From Parcubacteria bacterium DG_74_3 (GTDB lineage Bacteria > Patescibacteriota > Minisyncoccia > Minisyncoccales > DG-74-3): DNA of 44,068 nt. Every line of letters starts with the position of its first letter. Positions within the stretch are counted from its first letter, which is position 1. Position numbers and translations under genes: made by a program. Where the stretch lies: the NCBI GenBank assembly GCA_001302985.1, contig LJNG01000012.1:1-44068 (forward strand). Reading direction: 5' to 3'. Below the pieces are notes generated by a model. The model was not told where the DNA came from and ran no database searches. It saw only the letters and a list, made by a program, of their open reading frames with translations. Shown here one piece after another: positions 9,543-19,243 of the stretch.

Positions 9543-10346
9543 ATGAACTTTACAAATTGTAAAATAGAAAAAGAAAAAGTAATAAAAGCTTTTTTGGTTG
9601 TAATAACGGTGTTTTTTTCGGTTCTTATTATTCTGGTGGGAGTTAATATTTTAAATGAATTGAAAGAAGGAAAATATATCGGGCGAGGTATTGAACCCCA
9701 AAAGACCCTTACTGTTTCAGCTACGGGTGAGGTTTATAAAAAACCCGATTTAGCACTGGTAACTTTTTCGGTGATAACAGAAGAAAAGACAGTAAAGGAG
9801 GCTTTAAGTGAAAATACTGAAAATATGAATGGGGTTATTGAGTTTATCAAGAGTCAGGGAATAGAAGAAAAAGATATCAAAACAACCAGCTTTAACATTT
9901 ATCCTCGCTATGAATGGTATGAAACAACAGGGATTCCTCCCTATCCCCAGGGAGAAAGGGTTTTGGTTGGCTATGAAGTACATCAATCGTTGGAGGTGAA
10001 AATAAGAGACCTGGAAAAAATAGGAGATATAATTCAGGGAGCCATTGATGCGGGCGCCAATCAGATTGGTGACTTACGACTGACTATTGAAAAAGAAGAC
10101 GAATTCAAAAAAGAAGCCAGAATTCAGGCAATTCAAAAAGCAAAAGAACAGGCAATAGAACTATCTTCTCAATTGGGGGTTAAATTAGTAGGAATTATAA
10201 ATTTTCAAGAGTCTGTCTTACTTCCGCGCTTTTATGGTTTTGAGTCAGAGGTACCCTTGGGAATGGGTGGGGGCGAAGCTCCCCAGATTGAAGCCGGAGA
10301 AACCCTAATAAGCGTTACCGTAAGCATCACTTACGAAATTAAGTAA
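9543..10346 (+). CDS. SIMPL (DUF541) domain protein
   Basis: TLTVSATGEVYKKPDLALVTFSVITEEKTVKEALSENTENMNGVIEFIKSQGIEEKDIKTTSFNIYPRYEW. Confidence 0.92.
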   Translation: MNFTNCKIEKEKVIKAFLVVITVFFSVLIILVGVNILNELKEGKYIGRGIEPQKTLTVSATGEVYKKPDLALVTFSVITEEKTVKEALSENTENMNGVIEFIKSQGIEEKDIKTTSFNIYPRYEWYETTGIPPYPQGERVLVGYEVHQSLEVKIRDLEKIGDIIQGAIDAGANQIGDLRLTIEKEDEFKKEARIQAIQKAKEQAIELSSQLGVKLVGIINFQESVLLPRFYGFESEVPLGMGGGEAPQIEAGETLISVTVSITYEIK

Positions 10347-10376
10347 AATTGGCAGACAAAATTACATTTTAAAAAT

Positions 10377-10901
10377 ATGACAAAGGTAATTCTTGTTGAT
10401 GAAAGAGATAAAGAAATCGGAGTAGAAGAAAAATTAAAAGCTCATATTGAAGGAAAGCTCCATCGCTGTTTTTCGATTTTTGTTTTTAATTCACAAGGAG
10501 AACTTCTCTTACAAAAAAGAACTAAAACCAAGTATCATTCAGGAGGGCTTTGGTCCAATACCTGTTGTTCCCATCCCGAGCCCAATCGAAATCTCAAAGA
10601 GGAAGCCAAGAGGAGACTAAAAGAAGAAATGGGAATTGATTGTGATTTAAAAGAAGTTTTTAGTTTCATTTATCAAGCAAAAGTTAAGGCTAAGAAAGGA
10701 TATTTAACCGAATATGAGTTTGACCATGTTTTTGTCGGAAAATTTGATGGGAATCCCAAAATCAACCCAGAAGAAGCCGAAGACTGGAAATGGGAAAAAC
10801 CTGATAAAACAAAGAAAGACATAGAAGAGAATCCTGAAAAATACACATCCTGGTTTAAAATGATTTTTGAAAGAGTTTTAAAAACCCAGCCGAAATATTA
10901 A
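10377..10901 (+). CDS. idi: Isopentenyl-diphosphate delta-isomerase type 1 (Nudix)
   Basis: LVDERDKEIGVEEKLKAHIEGKLHRCFSIFVFNSQGELLLQKR..KYHSGGLWSNTCCSHPEP, EAKRRLKEEMGI. Confidence 0.93.
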   Translation: MTKVILVDERDKEIGVEEKLKAHIEGKLHRCFSIFVFNSQGELLLQKRTKTKYHSGGLWSNTCCSHPEPNRNLKEEAKRRLKEEMGIDCDLKEVFSFIYQAKVKAKKGYLTEYEFDHVFVGKFDGNPKINPEEAEDWKWEKPDKTKKDIEENPEKYTSWFKMIFERVLKTQPKY

Positions 10902-10921
10902 TATCCAAAAAAGAGAGACAA

Positions 10922-10947
10922 AAAGAGGGGAAAAACCCTCTTTTTTT
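10922..10947 (+). terminator. Intrinsic terminator after idi
   Basis: AAAGAGGG-GAAAAA-CCCTCTTT + T tract. Confidence 0.85.
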
Positions 10948-11023
10948 ATTGAAAATTATTCGTAAAAAGATACAATAAATTAAAGGAAATTTAAAAAGGT
11001 CGAAAACCAAAATTATATTTTTT

Positions 11024-11545
11024 TTGAAAATGGATGTATTTGAAGCCATAAAAACCAGACGAAGCGTAAGACATTATAAACCTCATCCGATACCAGAGGA
11101 AATTTTAAAGAAGGTTTTAGAGGCTGCCAGATTGGCTCCTTCTGCTCGCAATGCTCAAAAACGAAAATTTGTGATTGTCAAAGACCCGGAAACAAGAAAA
11201 CAATTAGCTGAAGCTGCCAATAACCAGGACTTCATCAGAGAAGCTCCAGTGGTAATTGTGGCTGTAGCCCTGGATCCCGAACGTATTATAGGTGGTGAGA
11301 TACCATCTTATGCTGTTGATTTAGCTATTGCCATTGACCACATTACCTTGCAAGCCACAGAAGAGGGTTTGGGTACCTGCTGGATTGGAGCTTTTTCCCA
11401 GGAAAAAGTTAAAGAAATTTTAAAAATCCCGCCATCTTATAAAGTTGTTACCGTAATGCCTCTTGGCTGGCCCGCAGATAAGCCAAAGCCAAAAACAAGA
11501 AAGAGTCTCAGACAAATCGTTTGCTATGAAAATTTTGAGGAATAA
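11024..11545 (+). CDS. Nitroreductase family protein
   Basis: FEAIKTRRSVRHYKPHPIPEEILKKVLEAARLAPSARNAQKRKFVIV...GLGTCWIGAF. Confidence 0.92.
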   Translation: MKMDVFEAIKTRRSVRHYKPHPIPEEILKKVLEAARLAPSARNAQKRKFVIVKDPETRKQLAEAANNQDFIREAPVVIVAVALDPERIIGGEIPSYAVDLAIAIDHITLQATEEGLGTCWIGAFSQEKVKEILKIPPSYKVVTVMPLGWPADKPKPKTRKSLRQIVCYENFEE

Positions 11546-11550
11546 AGAAA

Positions 11551-12000
11551 ATGAAAATTTTTAATGAAATATTCTTAAATCAATCACTTGCCGCTGCCTT
11601 GATTGCCTGGTTTATTGCCCAATCTTTAAAGTTTTTTACAAACATCATACAAAATAGAGAAGTAGACTTTAGATTACTTATAGCAACGGGTGGCTTTCCA
11701 AGCTCCCACAGTGCGGTTGTATCTGCTTTAGCAACCTCGGTTGGGCTTAATTTCGGTTTTGATTCGCCCCTGTTTGCCCTTTCTGCGATTTTTGCTGGAG
11801 TTGTCATCTCTGACGCAAGAGGAATAAGACAGTCAGCTGGAAAACAAGCCGAAGTGTTAAACAAAATTATTGAGGACTTATATCAAAAAAGAGCGGTGAA
11901 AATAGAAAGATTAAAAGAATTTTTGGGTCACACTTCCCTGGAGGTGTTTTATGGGGTTTTATTGGGGATTTTGGTGGCTGTTTTGTTGGTAATTTATTAA
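11551..12000 (+). CDS. Divergent PAP2 (DUF212) family membrane protein
   Basis: ATGGFPSSHSAVVSALATSVGLNFGFDSPLFALSAIFAGVVISDARGIRQSAGKQAEVLN. Confidence 0.9.
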   Translation: MKIFNEIFLNQSLAAALIAWFIAQSLKFFTNIIQNREVDFRLLIATGGFPSSHSAVVSALATSVGLNFGFDSPLFALSAIFAGVVISDARGIRQSAGKQAEVLNKIIEDLYQKRAVKIERLKEFLGHTSLEVFYGVLLGILVAVLLVIY

Positions 12001-12007
12001 TGATAAT

Positions 12008-12346
12008 ATGGGCTTGAGGGGGTTCAAAAAAGATGAAAGAATCCAGTGGACAAAACATGCCAAAGAGAAGAGGCGACAGTATGATTTATCAGAAAGAAGA
12101 TTGATGCGAGTTTTAAGAAGGCCGGTCAGGATAGAAAAAGGAATTGCTCCAGGAACTACTGCGGTTATGCAAAGAACCGGTACCAAAAAACACCCTACGG
12201 AAATTTGGTTAATGTATCAAAAAACCAAGAAGGCAATACGCATTATCTCGGCCTGGAGGTATCCGGGAATAAGCCCGTTGGGAGAACCCGTACCAATACC
12301 AGAAGATATTTTAGAAGAACTGGACAGTATCATTAAAAGAGAATAA
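12008..12346 (+). CDS. DUF4258-like hypothetical protein
   Basis: RIQWTKHAKEKRRQYDLSERRLMRVLRRPVRIEKG...AIRIISAWRYPG. Confidence 0.6.
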   Translation: MGLRGFKKDERIQWTKHAKEKRRQYDLSERRLMRVLRRPVRIEKGIAPGTTAVMQRTGTKKHPTEIWLMYQKTKKAIRIISAWRYPGISPLGEPVPIPEDILEELDSIIKRE

Positions 12347-12355
12347 AATTAAAAA

Positions 12356-12709
12356 ATGAGTTTTAATATAAAATTCGATAAAATCATTGGTTGGTTAGTA
12401 TTTTTTACAGGATTAATCATTATAATTTATACTCTCTACTCCTCTTATAATATTTTTACGGGACAAACTAAAGTCCCAGAGTTTTTTCAAATAACGAAAA
12501 AAGAAGAAATTGCTTTACCTCAAAAAGGAGAAACTAAAGATGTACAAAGCCAGATAGAGCAAGCGGTAGGAGAGCAGCTTAAAGAGCTTATTCCAGCTGA
12601 CGCAATAACAAGGATGCTTAATTTGGCTATTTGGTCAATGCTGGCAGGTCTTTTAATTTTTGGAGGCAGTCAAATTTCCGGTTTGGGAATTAAATTAATA
12701 AAAAACTAA
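12356..12709 (+). CDS. Membrane protein, hypothetical
   Basis: 117 aa, two TM helices. Confidence 0.65.
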   Translation: MSFNIKFDKIIGWLVFFTGLIIIIYTLYSSYNIFTGQTKVPEFFQITKKEEIALPQKGETKDVQSQIEQAVGEQLKELIPADAITRMLNLAIWSMLAGLLIFGGSQISGLGIKLIKN

Positions 12710-12723
12710 GCCCCTCTTTTTTT

Positions 12724-13110
12724 ATGGGAGAGGTTGCTCAAAAACAAAACATTATTTTTCAGTGGCTCTTTTGGGAATTTTTTGAAATGCCAAGAAAACT
12801 CTTAAGAATCTGGAGGAATTTTTTGGTTTTTTTCCTAAATTATTTTTCTACTCCTTTTCTTATTAAAACTTTCTTTTCTCACTGGCGAAGATATAAATGG
12901 TCTTATGGAAGGGGTTTTGAAATCGGTAGATATTTAGAAGTTTTTGTTTCTAATTTAATTTCTCGTACCTTAGGAGCCGTTTTAAGGTTGTTTTTAATAT
13001 TATTTGGGCTTTTAATTGAAATTTTTATATTCTTTGCAGGAGCCTTTGTCTTTATATTATGGCTAATTTTGCCCCTAATTTTACTGGCTGGCTTTAAAAT
13101 ATTTTTTTAA
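12724..13110 (+). CDS. Membrane protein, hypothetical
   Basis: 128 aa, hydrophobic C-terminal half; directly precedes Clp-like gene. Confidence 0.65.
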   Translation: MGEVAQKQNIIFQWLFWEFFEMPRKLLRIWRNFLVFFLNYFSTPFLIKTFFSHWRRYKWSYGRGFEIGRYLEVFVSNLISRTLGAVLRLFLILFGLLIEIFIFFAGAFVFILWLILPLILLAGFKIFF

Positions 13111-13112
13111 AT

Positions 13113-15677
13113 ATGAAAAATATAGAATTTAATTTCCATCTTCAAAAAGCAGCCATTTTTCAATCCCTAAGATGGGAAAGAACACCGATTTTTAGGTTTG
13201 TAAAAATATTCAAGAAGTTATTTTTTATTTTATCTTTGATATGTTTTTTCCTGGTGTTATATGGTCTTTTTGCTAATAGATTTACCATATTAACCCTTTC
13301 TATGCTTTTAGATTTTTCTATAGTTTTCTTTGACTTATTTTTAATTGAGTGGTTAAAAGAGTCTTTTTTAAATTCAAAACTTAAACAACCCCAATTAAAA
13401 ATTCCAATTTCAGAGGCACTTTCAAGACCCGGAGAATATAATTTAGCTGAATTTTTAGGTTTCAATGTGGCTAGAGATATCTGGCAGTCAATAAGATTTG
13501 CAAAATCAAAAAAGCTTTCTGAAATTAATTCTTCAATTTTATTTTTCTTTCTTTTGAAAAACAACAGAGAATTAGAATTTATTTTTTCTCGAGCTCTTCT
13601 TGATTCAAAAGAGATCAGGAAAATATTGGATGCTCATTTTAAGATTTTAAAGCCGGAAAAATTTATCGAGAACTATTCAAAAGATTTCCAGGATACCATC
13701 TTGGAATCTTTCAAAATAGCTCAAGAAAAAGGTAGGGCGAGAGTTGAAATAGGAGATGTCTTGACCGCTCTGGCCATCCATGATTTAGTTTTTAAGAAAA
13801 TTTTAATTGATTCTAACCTGAAATCTCGAGATATTGAAAACCTGGTTTGGTGGTTAGAATATTTAAAAAGGAAAAGCAGGGAAAGAAAGGAGTGGTGGGA
13901 ATATAAGAATTTAATTAAAAAGGGTTCATTGGCTAAAGAATGGACAGCGGGTTTTACCGTAACCTTAGACCAATTTTCAGTAGACTGGTCAGAAGAAATG
14001 AAAAGAAGGGGTTTTCCAGAAATTGTTGGTCACACAAGAGAACTAGCACACTTGGAGAGAATTTTGGCTAATCCGGAAATTAATAACGTTCTTTTAGTTG
14101 GAGAACCCGGAACAGGTAGAAAATCCATCTTTCAAGCCTTAACCGTAAAAAGTTTTTTGGGGCAAAGTCTACCAGAAATAAATTACAAAAGAGTAAAAGA
14201 ATTGGACTTACCCTCTCTTTTAGCTCAAATTGAAAACAAAGAAAACGTTGAAGCCATCTTAGATAAAATTTTCAAAGAAGTAATATCAGCTGGTAATATT
14301 ATTTTGGTAATTGACGAATTTCATAATTTTGTAGGAGGAGGAGAAAGACCGGGAGTAATAGACATTTCGGGCCTCTTAACCTCTTATTTGCAATTTCCCA
14401 AATTTCAAATTATTGTCGTTACAACTTTTGCCGGTCTTCACAGAAACATCGAGCAAAACCCTTCATTTTTGGCTCTTTTTGAAAAGGTTGAAGTTTCTGA
14501 GATTTCAGAAAGAGAAACTCTAATACTTTTGGAAAATTTAGCCCTTGCCTTAGAAAGAAAATATAAGAAATTTATTAGCTATCTTGCTCTCCGTGAAATT
14601 ATAAATTATACCAAACGCTACTATCCAAATTTACCCTCTCCGGAAAGAGAAATTGACCTTTTAAATGAAACAATGATTTATTTGGTCGGCACCAAAGAAC
14701 CAATGCTTTTAGCAAAACACATAGCGAAGGTTGTTTCAGAAAAAATAGAAATTCCAGTTGGAGAAATAGAAACAAAAGAAAGAGAAATTTTACTTAATTT
14801 AGAAAATTTAATTCATCAAAGAATTATTAACCAAGAAGAAGCAGTTAGGGAGGTGGCAGCTTGTCTTAGGAGGGCGAGAGCTGAGGTCAAAACAAAAAGA
14901 AGTCCCATGGGTTGCTTTTTATTCCTGGGACCAACAGGAGTGGGAAAAACAGAGACCGCCAAAGCCCTTACTGAAATTTATTTTGGTTCCGAAACAAGAA
15001 TGATTAGACTGGATATGTCAGAATTTCAAACAATAAAAGACATTTCCAGATTAATAGGTTCTTCTTATCAGGAGGGCTTGCTTACCACCCAGGTAAGAGA
15101 AAGTCCTTTTTCTTCAATACTCCTGGACGAAATTGAAAAGGCTCATCCCAATATCTTAAACTTATTTTTGCAGGTTTTGGATGAAGGATTTTTAACCGAT
15201 GGTTTTGGAAGAAAGGTTGATTTCCAAAACTCAATTATTGTTGCCACGTCAAACGCAGGTTACAAAATAATTCTTAAAGTTCTCAAAGAGAAAACAGAAT
15301 GGTCTCAAGTAAAACAAATGCTTTTAGATTATCTTTTTGAAAAAGCCATTTTTCGACCAGAATTTATTAATCGTTTTGATGCCGTAGTTGTTTTTAGACC
15401 ACTTACTAAAGAAAACCTTTTAGACATCGCTGAGTTGATGCTTCAGAAGCTAAGAAAAAATCTTCAAGAAAAGGATATTGAATTTGTAATAACCAAACCC
15501 CTTAAAGAGAAAATAGTTCAACTGAGCTATAGTCCGGTTTTTGGTGCTCGAGAAATGAGAAGAGTAATCCAGGACAAAATAGAAAATGCGATAGCCCTGG
15601 TTCTGTTATCGGGAAAATTAAAAAGAGGAAATAGAGTAGAAGTTTTATCAGAAAATTTTGAATTAAAGATTAAATGA
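13113..15677 (+). CDS. Membrane-anchored ClpA/B/C-like double AAA+ ATPase
   Basis: N-terminal TM segments; D1 GEPGTGRKS; D2 FLFLGPTGVGKTETAKAL, LLDEIEKAHPNILNLFLQVLDEGFLTDGFGRKVDFQNSIIVATSNAG. Confidence 0.9.
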   Translation: MKNIEFNFHLQKAAIFQSLRWERTPIFRFVKIFKKLFFILSLICFFLVLYGLFANRFTILTLSMLLDFSIVFFDLFLIEWLKESFLNSKLKQPQLKIPISEALSRPGEYNLAEFLGFNVARDIWQSIRFAKSKKLSEINSSILFFFLLKNNRELEFIFSRALLDSKEIRKILDAHFKILKPEKFIENYSKDFQDTILESFKIAQEKGRARVEIGDVLTALAIHDLVFKKILIDSNLKSRDIENLVWWLEYLKRKSRERKEWWEYKNLIKKGSLAKEWTAGFTVTLDQFSVDWSEEMKRRGFPEIVGHTRELAHLERILANPEINNVLLVGEPGTGRKSIFQALTVKSFLGQSLPEINYKRVKELDLPSLLAQIENKENVEAILDKIFKEVISAGNIILVIDEFHNFVGGGERPGVIDISGLLTSYLQFPKFQIIVVTTFAGLHRNIEQNPSFLALFEKVEVSEISERETLILLENLALALERKYKKFISYLALREIINYTKRYYPNLPSPEREIDLLNETMIYLVGTKEPMLLAKHIAKVVSEKIEIPVGEIETKEREILLNLENLIHQRIINQEEAVREVAACLRRARAEVKTKRSPMGCFLFLGPTGVGKTETAKALTEIYFGSETRMIRLDMSEFQTIKDISRLIGSSYQEGLLTTQVRESPFSSILLDEIEKAHPNILNLFLQVLDEGFLTDGFGRKVDFQNSIIVATSNAGYKIILKVLKEKTEWSQVKQMLLDYLFEKAIFRPEFINRFDAVVVFRPLTKENLLDIAELMLQKLRKNLQEKDIEFVITKPLKEKIVQLSYSPVFGAREMRRVIQDKIENAIALVLLSGKLKRGNRVEVLSENFELKIK

Positions 15678-15684
15678 TATCTAG

Positions 15685-15712
15685 AATCTAGAAAATAGAA
15701 TCTAGAAAAAAA
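15685..15712 (+). repeat. 14-bp tandem intergenic repeat TAGAATCTAGAAAA (copy A)
   Basis: Two tandem units; related copies at 26409 and 32036. Confidence 0.6.
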
Positions 15713-15733
15713 AGCTCTCAGGGAGCTTTTTTG
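15708..15733 (+). terminator. Intrinsic terminator after Clp-like gene
   Basis: AAAAAGCTC-TCAGG-GAGCTTTTTT. Confidence 0.85.
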
Positions 15734-15799
15734 TTTATGTGGATTTTTTGTGGAAAAACTACTAAGTTTCATCCTATTTTAAAGGGTCTTTATTCTGAG

Positions 15800-15828
15800 T
15801 TGACTCGAACCCCTTTTGTGGGTTATAA
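15800..15828 (+). promoter_or_regulatory. Sigma70-like promoter of mraZ operon
   Basis: TTGACT-N17-TTATAA. Confidence 0.55.
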
Positions 15829-15837
15829 AGGAGATGA

Positions 15838-15863
15838 AGTGGGATATTGTGGATAAGTATGGT
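15838..15863 (+). promoter_or_regulatory. Putative MraZ operator
   Basis: 10-bp-period repeats AGTGGGATAT/TGTGGATAAG/TATGGTAAAA just upstream of mraZ. Confidence 0.55.
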
Positions 15864-15889
15864 AAAAGTGTCTATTTTTGTGGAAAACT

Positions 15890-16321
15890 ATGTTTATTGG
15901 AGAATATAGACATACAATAGATAGTAAAAAAAGATTGGCTCTTCCAGTCAAATTTCGAAGAGAATTGGGTAAAACCACGGTTATTACTCGTGGTTTAGAT
16001 AATTGTTTAATTGTTTATCCTCTTAAAGAATGGAAGGTGATGTCTGATAAATTGGGAAAGTTGCCTTCCAGCCAGGAAGAAGCAAGGGGATTTGCCAGAA
16101 TTATGTTGGCAGGGGCAATGGCCGTCAATTTAGACAAATTGGGACGAATTCTTATACCCGACTATCTAAAGAAATACGCCCACTTAAAAAAGAATGTAGT
16201 AATTTGTGGACTTTTTAATAGATTGGAAATTTGGGACGTTCAGGAATGGGAAACATATAAAGAAAAGATGGAGAGGGGAGTTGGTGATTTAGCTTCCAAG
16301 TTAAAAGAACTCGGAATTTAA
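15890..16321 (+). CDS. mraZ: Transcriptional regulator MraZ
   Basis: MFIGEYRHTIDSKKRLALPVKFRRELG...NLDKLGRILIPDYLKKYA; ATG at 15890 preferred over TTG 15878. Confidence 0.95.
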   Translation: MFIGEYRHTIDSKKRLALPVKFRRELGKTTVITRGLDNCLIVYPLKEWKVMSDKLGKLPSSQEEARGFARIMLAGAMAVNLDKLGRILIPDYLKKYAHLKKNVVICGLFNRLEIWDVQEWETYKEKMERGVGDLASKLKELGI

Positions 16322-16323
16322 AA

Positions 16324-17292
16324 ATGAAAAATGAAAGATTTCACATTCCTGTTCTCAAAAAAGAAGTTATTGAAATTTTAGACCCAAAACCAAATGAAAA
16401 CTTTATTGACTGCACGATAGGAGAAGGAGGGCACACCCTGGCTATTCTTGGGAAAAATAAACCGGAAGGTAAGGTTTTGGGGATTGAGTGGGACCCTAAA
16501 CTATATAAGAAATTAAAAGAAGAACATTTAAAACAAAAAGAGAGATTGATTCTAATAAACGATTCCTACACCAATCTTAAAAAGATTGTCAAACAAAAAA
16601 GATTTGGGAAGGTTCAGGGAATATTATTTGATCTGGGACTATCAAGCTGGCATTTGGAAAAAAGTGGTCGGGGATTCAGTTTTCAAAAAGATGAACCTTT
16701 AGATATGCGATATTCCGTTCCAGATTTTCAACGGCCAAAAAAATCCCTTTCTGAACTAACGGCAGAAGAAATTATTAATAAGTTTTCAGAAAAAGAAATT
16801 GAAGAAATTTTAAGAAAATATGGAGAAGAAAGATTTGCCAGAACAATTGCCAGAGAAATTATAAAAGAGAGGGGAAAGAAACCAATAAAAACCACTGTGC
16901 AGTTGGTGGAAGTAATCAAAAGAGCGATTCCCTTTCGTCATCAAAGAAGAATTCCTGGCAGAAAAACTCCTGGCTTTCAACGGGGCAAACATTTTGCTAC
17001 CAGAACCTTTCAGGCCTTAAGAATTTTCGTAAATAAAGAGTTAAATAATTTAAAAACAGTCCTGCCCCAAGCAATCGAAGTTTTAAAACCAGGGGGAAAG
17101 ATAGTAGTAATTTCTTTTCATTCTTTAGAAGATAGAATTATTAAAAATTTTTTAAAAAATCAAGCTCGGGATAATTACTTAGAAATTTTAACTAAAAAAC
17201 CCATAAGACCAACAAAAGAGGAAATTAAAAAAAATCGGCGCTCTCGTTCCGCCAAACTAAGAGCAGCCACAAAACTATGCAGCACTCAATAG
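16324..17292 (+). CDS. rsmH: 16S rRNA (cytosine1402-N4)-methyltransferase
   Basis: HIPVLKKEVIEIL...FIDCTIGEGGHT...GILFDLGLSSWHLEKSGRGFSF..PLDMR; C-terminal RSRSAKLRAATK. Confidence 0.96.
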   Translation: MKNERFHIPVLKKEVIEILDPKPNENFIDCTIGEGGHTLAILGKNKPEGKVLGIEWDPKLYKKLKEEHLKQKERLILINDSYTNLKKIVKQKRFGKVQGILFDLGLSSWHLEKSGRGFSFQKDEPLDMRYSVPDFQRPKKSLSELTAEEIINKFSEKEIEEILRKYGEERFARTIAREIIKERGKKPIKTTVQLVEVIKRAIPFRHQRRIPGRKTPGFQRGKHFATRTFQALRIFVNKELNNLKTVLPQAIEVLKPGGKIVVISFHSLEDRIIKNFLKNQARDNYLEILTKKPIRPTKEEIKKNRRSRSAKLRAATKLCSTQ

Positions 17293-17621
17293 CCCAATCC
17301 ATCGTTTTTATTAGTCCCATAAATTTAAAAGAAAAATTTAATTTAAAAATTATTTGGATTTTTGGCGGACTTTTAATATTAATTCTTTTGATTTTTAGTA
17401 TTTTTCAGGTTAACCAAATGACTCGAGAAAATTTCCTGGTGAAAAGTTATAAAAACAAAATAGGACAGCTTTCAGAAAATAGCGAACTTCTTAAAATTGA
17501 CTGGGCAAAATCTAATTCTCTGGTGAATATTGAACAATATCTCCAAACTCAAAATTTCAAAAAGGTTGGACAGGTAAGGTACATTCGAATTTTGGAAAGT
17601 TCAGTTGTTAAAAGCAAATGA
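17277..17621 (+). CDS. FtsL-like cell division protein
   Basis: Short bitopic protein between rsmH and ftsI. Confidence 0.65.
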   Translation: MQHSIAQSIVFISPINLKEKFNLKIIWIFGGLLILILLIFSIFQVNQMTRENFLVKSYKNKIGQLSENSELLKIDWAKSNSLVNIEQYLQTQNFKKVGQVRYIRILESSVVKSK

Positions 17622-19243
17622 AGGGCTTAAAATTCCATTTTGTTTTTCTTTTTTTTGTTGTTTTCACAGTCGTGCTCCTTGGCCGGCTTTTTTTTATTCA
17701 AATTGTTCAGGGCGATTTTTATAAAGCCCTGGCTGAGGGTCTTCACTTTTTTCCAGGAGAGACCTCATTTCAAAGAGGAGAAATTTTTTTTAAAAATGGT
17801 GAACCCCTGGCTATTAATAAAAAATGGCAACTGGCTTGGGCTCATCCTTTAAAAATTAAAGAGAAAGAAGAATTTGCCAGAAAAGTAAGCGAAATTTTGG
17901 AAATGCCAGAAGGCCTTATTTTAGAAAAGATCAGGCAGGAAGACGCTCTCTATGTGATGCTAAAAAATAAATTAACGGATAAAGAACTAGAGAATTTAAG
18001 AAATTTAAATTTGGAAGGATTAAACATTGACGAAATAGAGGGAAGATATTATCCTCAGGAATTTTTAGCTTCCAAGGTTGTGGGATTTTTTGGGGGGGAG
18101 GAAACGGGTCAATATGGAATAGAGCAATCTTATAATGAAGTTTTGACGGGAGGAAACAATTTCGATGTAGCTGACCTTGTTTTAACTCTGGATTATAAAA
18201 TTCAATTTATGGCTGAAAAATTATTGACAGAGGCTCAAGAAAATTTAGGAATAGAATCCGGACAAATTATAGTCATTGAGCCCTATTCCGGCAAAATTTT
18301 GGCTATAGCCAATTTTCCCAATTTCAACCCCAATCAATATCAAGAATTTGCCACTCAAAACAATTTAGCAATCTTTCAAAATGATTCTACTCAAAAAATT
18401 TTTGAGCCAGGTTCGGTTTTAAAATCTATTACTTTTGCTGCTGCTTTAAATGAAGACAAAATTACCCAGGAAACCACTTATGTTGATAAAGGAGTTGTTA
18501 ATATCGGAGGTTGGCCCATTTATAATTATGCCCAAAGAATATATGACCTAACCAGCATGAGCGAGGTATTGGAGAAATCAATTAATACTGGTGCTGTCTT
18601 TGTTGAACAGAAGCTCGGTCACACTCTTTTTTTAAAGTATCTTGAAAAATTTGGATTTTTCGAGAAAACAGGCATTGATTTGGAGGAAACTTTTTCTGAA
18701 AACAAAGAATTTAAAAAGGGATACGAAGTGAATTTTGCTACGGCCTCTTTTGGTCAGGGAATTGAAATGACCCCCATTCAATTGATTCGTGCCTATTGTG
18801 CCATTGCCAATGGGGGGAAGTTGATTCACCCCTTTATTGTCGAGAAAATTTTAAAAGAGGAAAAAGTTATTGAAATAGAACCTGAAATTTCTTCGGTTCA
18901 GATTATTTCTCAAAAAACAAGTCGACAACTAACGGCAATGTTAGTCAACGTGGTTGAAGAAGGTTTTGCTAGAACCGCCAAGATTCCCGGTTATTATATT
19001 GCTGGTAAAACAGGTACCGCCCTAATTCCTTGGTCGTCTTTAGGTAAAAAAGAGTCTGGCTATTCAGAAGAGACCTGGCAAAGCTTTATCGGCTGGTTTC
19101 CAGCTTTTAATCCTAAAGTTTTGATTTTGGTCAAGCTAGATAGACCCGAAACAAAAACAGCCGAGTATTCAGCCGTACCAATTTTTAATAAATTGGCTCA
19201 ATATCTCATTAATTACCAACAAATCCCTCCTGATTATGAGTAA
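17618..19243 (+). CDS. ftsI: Peptidoglycan transpeptidase (class B PBP, FtsI-like)
   Basis: FEPGSVLKSITF (SxxK), EKSINTGAV (SxN), AGKTGTA (KTG). Confidence 0.93.
   Translation: MKGLKFHFVFLFFVVFTVVLLGRLFFIQIVQGDFYKALAEGLHFFPGETSFQRGEIFFKNGEPLAINKKWQLAWAHPLKIKEKEEFARKVSEILEMPEGLILEKIRQEDALYVMLKNKLTDKELENLRNLNLEGLNIDEIEGRYYPQEFLASKVVGFFGGEETGQYGIEQSYNEVLTGGNNFDVADLVLTLDYKIQFMAEKLLTEAQENLGIESGQIIVIEPYSGKILAIANFPNFNPNQYQEFATQNNLAIFQNDSTQKIFEPGSVLKSITFAAALNEDKITQETTYVDKGVVNIGGWPIYNYAQRIYDLTSMSEVLEKSINTGAVFVEQKLGHTLFLKYLEKFGFFEKTGIDLEETFSENKEFKKGYEVNFATASFGQGIEMTPIQLIRAYCAIANGGKLIHPFIVEKILKEEKVIEIEPEISSVQIISQKTSRQLTAMLVNVVEEGFARTAKIPGYYIAGKTGTALIPWSSLGKKESGYSEETWQSFIGWFPAFNPKVLILVKLDRPETKTAEYSAVPIFNKLAQYLINYQQIPPDYE

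Noticed and set aside
17640-17852. 70-aa Phe-rich ORF overlapping ftsI start
   Set aside because: Frame-shifted reading of the ftsI TM region.
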